NCBI GenBank assembly: GCA_036384915.1
Contig: DASVLJ010000044.1
Location: forward strand, 124,001 to 188,000
Length of the DNA stretch: 64,000 nt
Direction of reading: 5' to 3'
Source of the DNA: PKWO01 sp036384915
GTDB lineage: Bacteria; Pseudomonadota; Gammaproteobacteria; Burkholderiales; Burkholderiaceae_D
The position numbers were made by a program, and so were the translations under genes. This document shows positions 45,483 through 53,982 of this stretch, piece by piece. A model generated the notes under the pieces. The model worked only from the letters and a program-made list of their open reading frames with translations. It made no database searches and was not told where the DNA came from. The first letter of the stretch is position 1. Every line of letters starts with the position of its first letter.

Positions 45483-47027
45483 TCACTCCTTGGCGCGGTT
45501 GCCCGGCGATAGCGCGGCGCACAGCAAGGCGAGCAAGCCATAGCCTATCGCCAGATGGAATACCTGGGCCGGCACGCCTTCTTGCCAGGGCGCGAAAATG
45601 CGTCCATCGGGGAAGGGCGAATGGATCAGGCCGCATAGCGTGAGCAAGCCGCACAATGCGGCAATACCGGCCGCGCGCAGCAGCTTGTGATCGATCACCC
45701 AGATCAGCCAGGAAGCCCAGAGCATGGCCGTGATGATGAAGCCGTTCCCCAGCATGGTCAGGATATGCAGCGTGCGCTGGGTGTGCGCGTCGAGAGCAGC
45801 CATGTCGAGATGCACACCGCCCAGTTCGACGTTGACGAGGTAGGCCAGCGCCGGCACCAGGGCCAGGCCCAGCGCCTTCAAATGGCGCGGCTGCGTGGTG
45901 GCGGCCGCCTGCTCGCTCATTTCCATGCCGATGAACACTAGCACCGGCACCACGACCGATTCCGGCAGCGCCGCGATCAAGACGCCGATCAAGCCGGTTG
46001 CCGCACCGATGCCGATAAAGAGGCCCGTTGCCAGCGTATAGCCCGCGCGGCTGCCCATGTCCTTGAATGCCGAGTGGCCGATATAGGGCGTGTTCTGGAT
46101 CACGCCGCCGCATAGCGCGGCGATCAAGGTGGCGCAACCTTCGACCAGCAGAATGGAACGCGTCGAATAATGGTCGCCGCCCACGGCAGCCGATTCGGTA
46201 TTGTCGATGCCGCCGATGACGGTGGCCAGCGCTACGGGGATTGCCAGCGGAATGTAGTGCCATGCCAAGGTCATCCCGTTTACGAAAGCGAGCGTGGGCA
46301 GGGGCAACGCCAGGATCATGCCCGTTGCGCCGCCGGCCGCCAGTTGCGGCGGCTGGTAGCCGAACTTGATCGCCAACTGATAAGCCAGCGTGCCGATCAC
46401 CACCGACGCCGCCACGGCGGGCACGCGCCACGGCAATTTCACGCCGCCCACCAGCACCAGCAGCACCAGGCCCAGCGCCAGCAGCCCGCCAATCGGTTCA
46501 TCGATGATCTTGTTGAGCGAGAAGAACATGATCAGCGCCACCGCCGTCGCCGCCAAGGCGCCGAGCAGGGCCGGGCGCGGCAAGGCGCGCCGGATGGTCT
46601 CACCGAAGAAAGACGTCACGATCTTGGCTACGCCCATGAGCGCCAGGACAGCCATGCCGACGGACCAGGCTTCCTGCGCATCGTGATGCAGCGCGTAAGC
46701 CGGACCGACGACGCCGAACGAGAGTGCGAACATCGACGGCGTATCGATACCGAAAGGCATGGCGCAAACGTTGTGACGCGATTCGCGCGCCGCGAGCCGG
46801 AAAGCCAGCCAGGTATAGAGCAAGTCGCCCACCAGCACGCCGAAGGCCGTGCCCGGCACCATGCGGCGCAGAACGATATCGGCCGGCATATGGAAGATGC
46901 CGATGAGGATGCCGCTCATGCCGGCCAGCAGAGCCAGGTTGTCGATTGAAAGGGCGAAGAAACCGTTGATGTCGCCGCGGGTGAACCATTGGTAGCGGAA
47001 AGGCGCGGCGGGCGGAATTGATGCCAT
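45483..47027 (-). CDS. NCS2-type xanthine/uracil permease family (AzgA-like)
   Basis: The 514-residue inner-membrane protein has 12-14 hydrophobic segments and family motifs of the nucleobase-cation-symporter-2 group, e.g. ATVIGGIDNTESAAVGGDHY, GVIQNTPYIGHSAFKDMGSR and FGIDTPSMFALSFG. These most resemble the AzgA-like branch, which imports purines with protons. The substrate cannot be fixed by eye. It is followed by a membrane protein gene with an overlapping ribosome site. ATG 47027 is used. Confidence 0.8.
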   Translation of the reverse strand: MASIPPAAPFRYQWFTRGDINGFFALSIDNLALLAGMSGILIGIFHMPADIVLRRMVPGTAFGVLVGDLLYTWLAFRLAARESRHNVCAMPFGIDTPSMFALSFGVVGPAYALHHDAQEAWSVGMAVLALMGVAKIVTSFFGETIRRALPRPALLGALAATAVALIMFFSLNKIIDEPIGGLLALGLVLLVLVGGVKLPWRVPAVAASVVIGTLAYQLAIKFGYQPPQLAAGGATGMILALPLPTLAFVNGMTLAWHYIPLAIPVALATVIGGIDNTESAAVGGDHYSTRSILLVEGCATLIAALCGGVIQNTPYIGHSAFKDMGSRAGYTLATGLFIGIGAATGLIGVLIAALPESVVVPVLVFIGMEMSEQAAATTQPRHLKALGLALVPALAYLVNVELGGVHLDMAALDAHTQRTLHILTMLGNGFIITAMLWASWLIWVIDHKLLRAAGIAALCGLLTLCGLIHSPFPDGRIFAPWQEGVPAQVFHLAIGYGLLALLCAALSPGNRAKE

Positions 47028-47268
47028 AGGGGAATATGTCTGGTGTTATTTGTGTGGCTGCACTCTACCGTATTCCCGGTGCGGGAGGCAATTGTCTCTT
47101 GCACGAGGTTTTCGCATTGCTCGTGCGCTGCGCGGTATCCCATGGTTATGGGAGGTTCGTGCTGCGGCAGCATGTTTTCGTTTAAATTGGGCCAATATTA
47201 CCGCCACGAGGCGAAAACAGCGTGATAGCATGGCTCCGGTCTTTGTCGCCCTGAGAGGAGCAGTCGCC

Positions 47269-48075
47269 ATGAGAGCAAAAATCACAGGTACCACCTTGCC
47301 CGTGCTCGAGATCGGTCTTGAGTACGGCGAAAAAGTCATTTCCGAACCTGGCCAGTTTTCCTGGATGTCGCCCAACATCCTGTTGCAAACCAATGCCAGG
47401 ACCGCCGGCGCCAAGGGCTTCTTTGGCGTCATCGGCCGCGCGCTGTCGGGCGGCGGCTTGTTCATGAACGAATACCAGACCACGGGCGGGCAGGGCATGG
47501 TGGCGTTCGCCGCCAAGGTGCCCGGCACCATCATGGAAGTTGCCGTGCGTCCCGGGCAGGAATACCTGATTCATCGTCATGGCTTCCTGTGCGGTACGGG
47601 TGGCGTCGAGCTTGGTATCGGCTTCCAGCGTTCGCTGGGCGCCGGCATCTTCGGCGGCGACGGCTTCATCCTGCAAAAGCTTTCGGGTGATGCCACGGCT
47701 TGGGTCGAACTGGGTGGCGAAATCGTCTGCTACGACTTGCAGCCCGGCGAATCGCTTTCGGTCCATCCCGGCCACATCGGCATGTTCCAGTCGACGGTCA
47801 ACTTCGATATCACGCTGATCCCCGGCATCAAGAACATGCTGTTCGGCGGCGACGGCATCTTCATTGCCCGCCTGACCGGTCCGGGCAAGATCTGGCTGCA
47901 GACGTTGACCATGCCCAATCTGGCGCATGCGCTGTCACCCTACCTGGCGCGCGGCGGCGAATCCTCCACGGCCGTCGGCGCCGGCATAGGCGGCGCTTCG
48001 GGCGGTATCGGCGGCGCGGTGGCCGGCGGCGTCATCGGTTCGGTGCTGGGCGGATTGTTCGGCAGCGAGGAGTAA
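47269..48075 (+). CDS. TIGR00266/AIM24 family protein
   Basis: The 268-residue protein has the AIM24-like double beta-solenoid fold pattern: EYGEKVISEPGQFSWMSPNI, GGLFMNEYQTTGGQGMVAFA, PGTIMEVAVRPGQEYLIHRHGFL and the Gly-rich C-terminus GIGGASGGIGGAVAGG, which may insert in a membrane. Bacterial function is unknown; in yeast, AIM24 helps shape the mitochondrial inner membrane. ATG 47269 follows GAGAGGAG; upstream in-frame starts are unlikely. Monocistronic. Confidence 0.85.
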   Translation: MRAKITGTTLPVLEIGLEYGEKVISEPGQFSWMSPNILLQTNARTAGAKGFFGVIGRALSGGGLFMNEYQTTGGQGMVAFAAKVPGTIMEVAVRPGQEYLIHRHGFLCGTGGVELGIGFQRSLGAGIFGGDGFILQKLSGDATAWVELGGEIVCYDLQPGESLSVHPGHIGMFQSTVNFDITLIPGIKNMLFGGDGIFIARLTGPGKIWLQTLTMPNLAHALSPYLARGGESSTAVGAGIGGASGGIGGAVAGGVIGSVLGGLFGSEE

Positions 48076-48103
48076 GAGCCGGCGTAGCCTCAACGGCCGA
48101 TCT

Positions 48104-48133
48104 GCAATGACGGGCGCTTGCGCCCATCATTGC
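48104..48133 (+). terminator. Hairpin after the AIM24-like gene
   Basis: GCAATGA-C-GGGCGC, TT loop, GCGCCC-A-TCATTGC: a 13-bp stem with one mismatch about 30 bases past the stop. There is no T-tract, so it is a possible terminator or mRNA 3'-end structure. Confidence 0.45.
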
Positions 48134-48267
48134 CTCGCGCATCCTGTCCGGGCGGCTTTCCAATCCGTTTGCCGTTAGTCCGGATGAAGGTAAAGTTTGC
48201 GGACGATGCGCGTGGCAGGCCGACAAGCGGGCATAATGGCAGTTTTCATGTTGCAGCCTTGACGTCG

Positions 48268-48801
48268 ATGAAATTTCTGCTTGGTGGTTTGAATGCGGTA
48301 GCGCTGGCCGGCTTGTTGCTGAGCCTGGTTTTGCATATTGCCGGCTGGGCCGGGCTTGCCGGTGCCGGCCTGATCGACGGGGATGTATTGCGCGCGCTGG
48401 CACCCTGGGTCATGCGCCTGGGCGTGGTCGGCTTGCCTGCGCTCGCTTTGGCCGCACTGGCGGCCTGGCATGAGGGCTCGCGCGACGTGATGCACGTTGT
48501 GCTGGCCTCGTGCCCGCGCTGGATGCGGCTGGCGCGCGTGGCCTTGCTGCTTTACGGCTTCGGTTTCTTCGTGCTGTTCGGCATCGCCTGGCGCAAGGAA
48601 GCCGCGCCGAATCTTACCCATGCGACCCTGTTCGGCTCCAGCCTGGGGCTGGCCTTTTTCGGCACTTGCGTGGTGGTGCTGTATTCGATGTGGCGCGCGC
48701 CGCAGATGCTGTCGCCGCGCCGCTGCACGAAGGGGCACGTGGTGCGCGGCGGAGAGGAAGTCTGCCCCGATTGCGGATCGCGGGTTGAACCACGTACCTG
48801 A
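48268..48801 (+). CDS. Membrane protein with C-terminal zinc ribbon
   Basis: The 177-residue protein has four TM helices (about 8-30, 46-66, 90-110 and 120-140) and a cytoplasmic C-terminal tail with two metal-binding pairs, CTKGHVV and CPDCGSR, a zinc-ribbon-like end. Function unknown. ATG 48268 sits right before the first helix; longer starts in the frame are unsupported. It is convergent with the retron reverse transcriptase, 31 bp away, and so is unlikely to be part of the retron. Confidence 0.65.
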   Translation: MKFLLGGLNAVALAGLLLSLVLHIAGWAGLAGAGLIDGDVLRALAPWVMRLGVVGLPALALAALAAWHEGSRDVMHVVLASCPRWMRLARVALLLYGFGFFVLFGIAWRKEAAPNLTHATLFGSSLGLAFFGTCVVVLYSMWRAPQMLSPRRCTKGHVVRGGEEVCPDCGSRVEPRT

Positions 48802-48832
48802 ACCGCAGGCATGAGCCTCAGCTTGGCGCCGG

Positions 48833-50134
48833 TCAGGCGATGCGCTCGAACAGCTTGTGCAAGCGTTCGCCACGTATCGGATTGATGCTTTGTGCGTGCG
48901 CTACGCGTCCGGCGAGGTGAGACTGGAAGTCTTGCCTGCCTTCGCGGTTTTGCGATGCCGGTCCGTGGCGGATGCAATTGGTCAAGATTGCCTTGAGCCG
49001 GTCGAAGTCCCGGCGGGCGATATTCATTCGCTGGTTCACCACGATTCCTGTGACGGCTTGGCGTGTACTGCTGTTCATCAAGCGCGTCTTGCGCGTGTTG
49101 ACGACGAAACCCTCTTCGCAAGCGATGGCCGTGACCTGGATGTGAAAGCGCCGGAACGCTCGCGCCAAATCCGCGCCACCCGAGAAAGTCAGGTCGTCGG
49201 CATAGCGGCTATAGCGTACGCCCAGGGATGTTGCCAGTGCCGCCAAGCGCATATCCAGGCGGAAGGCGCACAAGTTGGCCAGGGCCGGTGACGACGGCGC
49301 GCCTTGAGGCAAGTGGCGGCCGCGCAACTGGTTTGCCGTCTTCAAATCGGTCTTGCCTAAGACCTCGCGTGGAACGCGGTTGGTGCAGAGCCGCGCCAGC
49401 GTGCCGGCGACGCTGCTCGAGTAGCCGAGTTTGCCGAACAAGGCCTGGATGCGCGAGGCCGGAATGCCGGCAAAGAAATCCTGCAAGTCCATGCGGATGA
49501 CGACGGCTTGCTCCACGTGCAGCGCAGCGTGCGTCGAGGCGGAGCGACCCCGGCGAAAACCGTGTGCCGCTTCATGCAGCGGCACGCGCGCAAGCAGCTG
49601 GTGCAAGATCTGGCGTTGCATGACGCGCAATCGCTCCTTGGGGATTTCGATTAGGCGGAAGCCGCCGCTCTTCTTCGCCACCCAGCGGTAGTGATAGTGG
49701 CGCATGGGCGCATCGACGCCATTGGTGCGCCTGCGGTCAGCGAACCATTCGAGCTCGCTCCCCTCGGCGCCGAGCCAGCGCGCCAAGTCTCCATGTGAAG
49801 GAAGGGTAGGCAAGCCGAGGGGCAGGACCCAATCCGGCGGTGCCACCTGTCTTGCCGGCTCGATGCAATAGCGCCGTATCGTTGGTGGCGGATGCGGACC
49901 GCGCCAGGCTTCTTCAACGCTCGGGTGTGCGAGTATGAAGTTTGCCAACTCGTCCCGGCTGAATGCATGGAAGTGTTCCCCTGTGCGTTTGAGCAAGGCA
50001 CGGCAGAGGTAGGGAATCCAGCGCCAGTGCTGACCCAGGGCATCGCGCGCGGCGGCAACCATTGCCGGGAGCTCGGCGTCACATGCGAGGAAGGTGTCGG
50101 CCAGGGCCAGCGCTACGTGGCGGCGTGAATTCAT
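48833..50134 (-). CDS. Retron reverse transcriptase with long N-terminal extension
   Basis: This enzyme should copy the adjacent msd RNA into multicopy single-stranded DNA linked to the RNA. The 433-residue protein has an N-terminal ~145-residue extension without a recognised domain, then RT blocks: KKSGGFRLIEIPKERLRVMQRQIL, HAALH at 202-206 in the place of the retron NAxxH motif, Asp216 in MDLQDFF, LPQGAPSSP at 275-283, catalytic YADD at 311-314, VTG at 361-363 (retron-specific) and the thumb LAGRVAHAQSINP. Length and extension recall myxobacterial Mx162-type RTs. ATG 50134 lies 27 bases after the ncRNA; longer starts would overlap it. No effector gene follows on this strand. Retrons usually act as anti-phage toxin-antitoxin systems. 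Confidence 0.9.
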   Translation of the reverse strand: MNSRRHVALALADTFLACDAELPAMVAAARDALGQHWRWIPYLCRALLKRTGEHFHAFSRDELANFILAHPSVEEAWRGPHPPPTIRRYCIEPARQVAPPDWVLPLGLPTLPSHGDLARWLGAEGSELEWFADRRRTNGVDAPMRHYHYRWVAKKSGGFRLIEIPKERLRVMQRQILHQLLARVPLHEAAHGFRRGRSASTHAALHVEQAVVIRMDLQDFFAGIPASRIQALFGKLGYSSSVAGTLARLCTNRVPREVLGKTDLKTANQLRGRHLPQGAPSSPALANLCAFRLDMRLAALATSLGVRYSRYADDLTFSGGADLARAFRRFHIQVTAIACEEGFVVNTRKTRLMNSSTRQAVTGIVVNQRMNIARRDFDRLKAILTNCIRHGPASQNREGRQDFQSHLAGRVAHAQSINPIRGERLHKLFERIA

Positions 50135-50161
50135 GCTGAAGCAAAAAGGTAAAACGAAAGG

Positions 50162-50318
50162 GCGGCGGAGAGCCTTCAACCAGTCTTGTGATGCGCCAGC
50201 ATTTCTGCGTGGAACGCAGTGGGGCTTGCGCGCTGCATTGTCCAACCTGTCCCATCCGCGGGGTAACCCCGCAGAGGCGTGTCGATTTCTCTACGCGCCG
50301 ACTTGAAGGGTCCGCCGC
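50162..50318 (-). ncRNA. Retron msr-msd RNA
   Basis: The RNA upstream of the RT begins with a1 GCGGCGGA-C-CCTTCAA (50318-50303) and ends with a2 TTGAAGG-CTC-TCCGCCGC (50179-50162). These pair over 15 bp with a small bulge, the hallmark that defines retron RNA ends. After a1 comes AAGTC, a plausible site of the branching G. Inside are hairpins: GGCGCGT/ACACGCC, a perfect GCGGGG-TTA-CCCCGC, and an msd stem around 50238-50191 with a perfect CTGCG-TTCCA-CGCAG tip. The total of about 157 nt is typical. Confidence 0.82.
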
Positions 50319-50324
50319 GCGCTC

Positions 50325-50353
50325 AAGATAGAAGATTGCGCCATAGCTGTCAA
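50325..50353 (-). promoter_or_regulatory. Sigma70 promoter of the retron
   Basis: Minus strand TTGACA (50353-50348), 17 bases, TATCTT (50330-50325). Consensus -35, ideal spacing and a good -10 place the transcription start about 50318, exactly at the start of a1. This makes the msr-msd RNA and RT one transcript. Confidence 0.85.
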
Positions 50354-50394
50354 TCGTCGTGCGACAATGCGATTTTTGCACCGTGGATTACAAC

Positions 50395-50997
50395 ATGAAA
50401 ACCTTCCTTCACGTCGGCTGCGGCCCCAAGAGCAAGGACGGCACCACGCGGGGATTCAATACGCCCGAGTGGAATGAATTGCGTTTCGATATCGACGAGA
50501 ACGCCAATCCCGATATCCAGGGCACCATGCTGGATATGTCCGGCGTGGCCAGCAATTCGGTCGATGCGATTTATTCCAGCCACAATATCGAGCACATTTA
50601 TCCGCATGAAGTGCCGCAGGCCTTGGCCGAATTCCTGCGTGTGCTCAAGCCGGAAGGGTTTTTGGTCGTCACCTGTCCCGATCTGCAATCGGTGTGCGCG
50701 CTGATTGCCGAAGACAAGCTGGTCGAGCCCGCCTACGAATCGCCGGCGGGGCCGATTGCGCCGATCGACATCCTGTATGGACACCGCGCTTCGCTGATGC
50801 GGGGCAATCTGTTCATGGCGCACCGCTGCGGGTTTACCCAGCGTACATTGGCCGGCACGATCAAGCAAAGCGGCTTCGGTAATGTCGCGAGCATGCGCCG
50901 CACCCATCCGCACTATGACTTGTTTGCCTTGGCGACCAAGGCCGCGGCGCCGGACGACACGCTGCGCGCCCTGGCAATGGAGCATTTTCCTATCTGA
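50395..50997 (+). CDS. SAM-dependent methyltransferase-like protein
   Basis: The 200-residue protein begins MKTFLHVGCGPK, a class I methyltransferase motif I, followed by LRFDIDENANPDIQGTMLDM (motif II acidic residue) and YSSHNIEHIYPHEVPQALAEFLRVLKPEGFLVV, typical of methyltransferase type 11. The substrate is unknown; such short forms often act on glycans or lipids. ATG 50395 is preferred over an upstream ATG at 50359 because it gives the conserved N-terminus. Its promoter region overlaps that of the divergent retron. Its 3' end overlaps the XRE gene by 8 bases, convergently. Confidence 0.83.
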   Translation: MKTFLHVGCGPKSKDGTTRGFNTPEWNELRFDIDENANPDIQGTMLDMSGVASNSVDAIYSSHNIEHIYPHEVPQALAEFLRVLKPEGFLVVTCPDLQSVCALIAEDKLVEPAYESPAGPIAPIDILYGHRASLMRGNLFMAHRCGFTQRTLAGTIKQSGFGNVASMRRTHPHYDLFALATKAAAPDDTLRALAMEHFPI

Positions 50998-51826
50998 CCG
51001 GCGCCGCTTGTTGCTGCGGCAGACGTTGCAGGATTTGCGCGGTTTCGGCATTGGCGGGGAAGAACGCTTCCAGCGCCAGTTCCGACAGGGTCACGTCGCG
51101 CGGCGTGCCGAAGACCGAGGTGATCGAGATTAGCGACAGCAAGCCGGCATCGGTGATCAATTCCAGCGGCACGAGCACGCCGCCGTGGTCGCTCAAGGGT
51201 TCGGCATGCAGTGCGGCCAGCTTGCCGTGCACCGGGTAAGCCGCCAGCTCCTGCAGCAAATCGGCCAGCACGGGGTCGTTGGTGACGGCAATCTGGCGCC
51301 GCAGGCGGTCCAGCAGGTGGTCGCGCCATTCGGCAAGATTGGCGATGCGTCCGGCAAGTCCCTGCGGGTGCAGAGACAGGCGCAACACATTGACTGGCGG
51401 CTGCAGCAACGCGGGATCGGCGACGGCGTCCAACAGCGGCAACACCGCGGCATTGTGCGCCACCAGGTTCCAATGCCGGTCGACCGCCAGCGCGGGGTAG
51501 GGTTCGTGCCCCCTAAGCACGCGTTCGATGGCATGGCGTGCGGCGTCCATGTCGGGGTCTTCGAGGGAGCGTTCGGCGTAAAGCGGCGCAAAGCCGGCCG
51601 CCAGCAGCATGGCATTGCGCTCGCGCAAAGGCACGTCCAGCCTTTCCGTCAGGCGGATCAGCATCTCGCGGCTCGGAGCCGAACGGCCGCTTTCCAGGAA
51701 ACTCAGATGGCGTTGCGAGATACCGGCGTCGAGCGCCAGATCAAGCTGGCTCATGCGCCGCCGCTGGCGCCAGGTGCGGATGTAGTCGCCGGCGGAGGCG
51801 GATGAACGGACGACTGAATCTGGCAT
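50990..51826 (-). CDS. XRE-family regulator with MmyB-like ligand domain
   Basis: The 278-residue regulator has an N-terminal helix-turn-helix (about 13-66: IRTWRQRRRMSQLDLALDAG, ISQRHLSFLESGRSAPSREM) and a C-terminal PAS-like MmyB domain (about 100-265: PYPALAVDRHWNLVAHNAAV), which in related proteins binds a fatty acid. ATG 51826 follows AAGGA and is preferred over an upstream TTG. It follows the SnoaL-like gene by 27 bp, a common pairing in proteobacteria that suggests local control of that small protein. Confidence 0.88.
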   Translation of the reverse strand: MPDSVVRSSASAGDYIRTWRQRRRMSQLDLALDAGISQRHLSFLESGRSAPSREMLIRLTERLDVPLRERNAMLLAAGFAPLYAERSLEDPDMDAARHAIERVLRGHEPYPALAVDRHWNLVAHNAAVLPLLDAVADPALLQPPVNVLRLSLHPQGLAGRIANLAEWRDHLLDRLRRQIAVTNDPVLADLLQELAAYPVHGKLAALHAEPLSDHGGVLVPLELITDAGLLSLISITSVFGTPRDVTLSELALEAFFPANAETAQILQRLPQQQAAPVR

Positions 51827-51853
51827 CGGAGTTTCCTTGTTCAACAGCCCTCA

Positions 51854-52219
51854 TTATGCCCCGGCCGGCACTTTGTCGAGAAAACCGGCGACGGATTTAA
51901 GGCGGCCGTTTTCCAGCACGGCAAAGTCAGTGCCCTTGATCATGTCCGTTTCCGTAGCGGGACCGAGCGTCCATGAGAAGCGCAGGTGCTCGCCGTAGCC
52001 ATCCGGTTTGCCGTCGAGCGCAAAACGAAAACCTGGGAAGCGTACCTGCACGGCGCCGATCAAGGCGCCGATTTCGGCGTGGCCTCGGCCTTGCGCCATC
52101 GGGTCGATATAGCTCGCGTTTTCACTCCAGCCGGCGGCCAGCAAGGCGTCCCGGCGTGCGGCGTCGGTTTCATTCCAGGTGGCGATATAGCTGGCGGCGA
52201 TTTGTGCAGCGTCTGTCAT
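51854..52219 (-). CDS. SnoaL-like / NTF2-fold protein
   Basis: The 121-residue protein has the NTF2-like pattern of nuclear transport factor 2 family enzymes: AASYIATWNETDAARRDALL, WSENASYIDPMAQGRGHAEI, RFPGFRF and RFSWTLGP...KGTDFAVLENGRLKSVAGF. Such cone-shaped proteins bind small hydrophobic molecules or act as isomerases and cyclases. ATG 52219 follows AGGAGA. It is the first gene of an operon with the XRE/MmyB regulator and may make or bind its ligand (inference). Confidence 0.85.
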   Translation of the reverse strand: MTDAAQIAASYIATWNETDAARRDALLAAGWSENASYIDPMAQGRGHAEIGALIGAVQVRFPGFRFALDGKPDGYGEHLRFSWTLGPATETDMIKGTDFAVLENGRLKSVAGFLDKVPAGA

Positions 52220-52454
52220 GGTGTTCTCCTTTCAGGTTGGTGTGTCCCGATTATGGAAAACCCGGCGAACCGGCTCAATTACCCGGCAGGTAATCGCGCT
52301 CGCCGGATTGGGGAATCGACCGCGGCTGTGTCGGCGCGGGATATGCCGCGCAAAGCCCGTATAATTCGCCGCGAGGCGGCCCGGCGCTGAAGGTCGGCAG
52401 GGTGGCGTGCGTGACAGGCTGAAACATTAATTCTTGAATTGACAGGGGAATACC

Positions 52455-53816
52455 GTGAAGCATCCAATTGCCAGTGCCGTTCTGGCATCGACCTTGACGT
52501 GTGTCTTACCGGCATTGGCGCAGGATGCGCCGGCGGCACCGGCCGCGAATGCGCAGCCCAAGCCGCCGCAATTGATTGATCCCGAACTGCTCAAGCTTTA
52601 CCTCGACGTCATGAAGGACGCGAGGCGCCTCGTTGATCATCACGCCACGCTGAAGGAGCGGGTCGAGCTGGCACGCCATTTCTCGTTTTCCCCCGACACC
52701 AAGGCCGGGCTGCAAAGCGCCTTCGGCAACGACGATCCCTTGCATTTGACCGTGGAAGAGTTGTCCGGGGGCGGCGCCGCCATCCATGGCAAGTCAGACT
52801 CGCTCGACCATACGGACGCGAAGAATGGTTCGACCTTGCACCTTGATCCGATCACGGCTGAAAGCATCGTCAACCGCGACTACAGCGGCTTCAAGTACGA
52901 TATCGGCATATCCGAGCTGAAGCTGACTTCGACGGGAGACCCGAAGCTGGTGGACATGAGCAATATCGCTATCCATGGCGACAATACGGTGGGCCCCTAT
53001 AATTTACCGCTCGGGAAGTCGTCGTTCCAGCTTGAGCGCATGCATATCGGCGGTGGAGAAGGTGCGGCATTCGCCCTCGATTTCAACAATTTGGCGGTCG
53101 ATGCCGACGTGGCGGCACGCAAGAAGGTGTTCGACGCCCGCTACGGCTATCGGATCGCTTCGGTCGATTGGGGCAGCGACAAGATCGAGAATCTCAACGC
53201 CGATATCGCGATTCTCAATATCGACGGCAAATCGATGGAAGACCTGAGCGACTTCGCGGAAACAATCGATTTCTCCAGGCAGCCCGATGCTGCACAGGAC
53301 GGCGCGCAAGACAGCATGCAATCCGATGCGGTAATGAAACTATTCAAGCGCTTCGCACTCGAGCTGTCGAAGCATAACGGCGCCGTCGAGATCCGCGATC
53401 TTTCGGCGCAATACCATGGCCAGCGGGCCGGCCTCGCCGGACGCTTGACGCTACCCAGCCTGAAGCAGGCCGACCTGGACTCCACGCAAAAGATTTACGA
53501 GAAGCTGTCCGTGCGTCTGCGCCTGCATGTGCCGATGGCGATGGTCGACGACATCACCCACCGCGTTGCGCGCAGCATGATGGAAGCCCAGGCCAGGCAG
53601 AGCGGCGCGCAGGTTACCGACGTGGCGGTCGACCTGGTTGCGCGCGGCTTGATCAGCAAGATGGACGATACGTTGGTCAAGCAGCAAAAATGGGCCCACA
53701 TGGAAAAAGATGAACTTGTTACCGTGTTCGAACTGAAGAAGGGCAAGATGTGTCTCGACGGGCATTTCGTCAATGCCAGGTCGAATCCCTTCATCGCCAT
53801 GGCGCAGGGCAAGTAG
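52455..53816 (+). CDS. YdgA-like (DUF945) exported protein
   Basis: The 453-residue protein starts at GTG 52455 with AGGGGA upstream and has a signal peptide (cleavage near PALA-QD, residue 22). The rest is a beta-rich domain with repeated strands (NIAIHGDNTVGPYNLPLGKS, FNNLAVDADVAARKKVFDARYGYRIASVDWG) and a helical C-terminal part (AMVDDITHRVARSMMEAQAR), matching the YdgA/DUF945 group of periplasmic or membrane-associated proteins of unknown function. It is single in its direction. Confidence 0.68.
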   Translation: MKHPIASAVLASTLTCVLPALAQDAPAAPAANAQPKPPQLIDPELLKLYLDVMKDARRLVDHHATLKERVELARHFSFSPDTKAGLQSAFGNDDPLHLTVEELSGGGAAIHGKSDSLDHTDAKNGSTLHLDPITAESIVNRDYSGFKYDIGISELKLTSTGDPKLVDMSNIAIHGDNTVGPYNLPLGKSSFQLERMHIGGGEGAAFALDFNNLAVDADVAARKKVFDARYGYRIASVDWGSDKIENLNADIAILNIDGKSMEDLSDFAETIDFSRQPDAAQDGAQDSMQSDAVMKLFKRFALELSKHNGAVEIRDLSAQYHGQRAGLAGRLTLPSLKQADLDSTQKIYEKLSVRLRLHVPMAMVDDITHRVARSMMEAQARQSGAQVTDVAVDLVARGLISKMDDTLVKQQKWAHMEKDELVTVFELKKGKMCLDGHFVNARSNPFIAMAQGK

Positions 53817-53982
53817 CAATCGAAATCAAGATCAGTCACTTCGGCACAACGGCTCGCCAGCTTTTTCCGGCATATGCCGGTGCGGCCCGGCGGCGAGCTT
53901 GACAGGGCTTGCCGCTCCTGCAAATAATGCGGCAAGGCTTGGTGCTTGAGCCGGGAAACAAGTCGACAGACGGAGGACGGAA

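Noticed and set aside
48268..48801. Zinc-ribbon membrane protein as the retron effector
   Set aside because: It is on the opposite strand, convergent with the RT, with its own start; retron effectors are usually co-transcribed.
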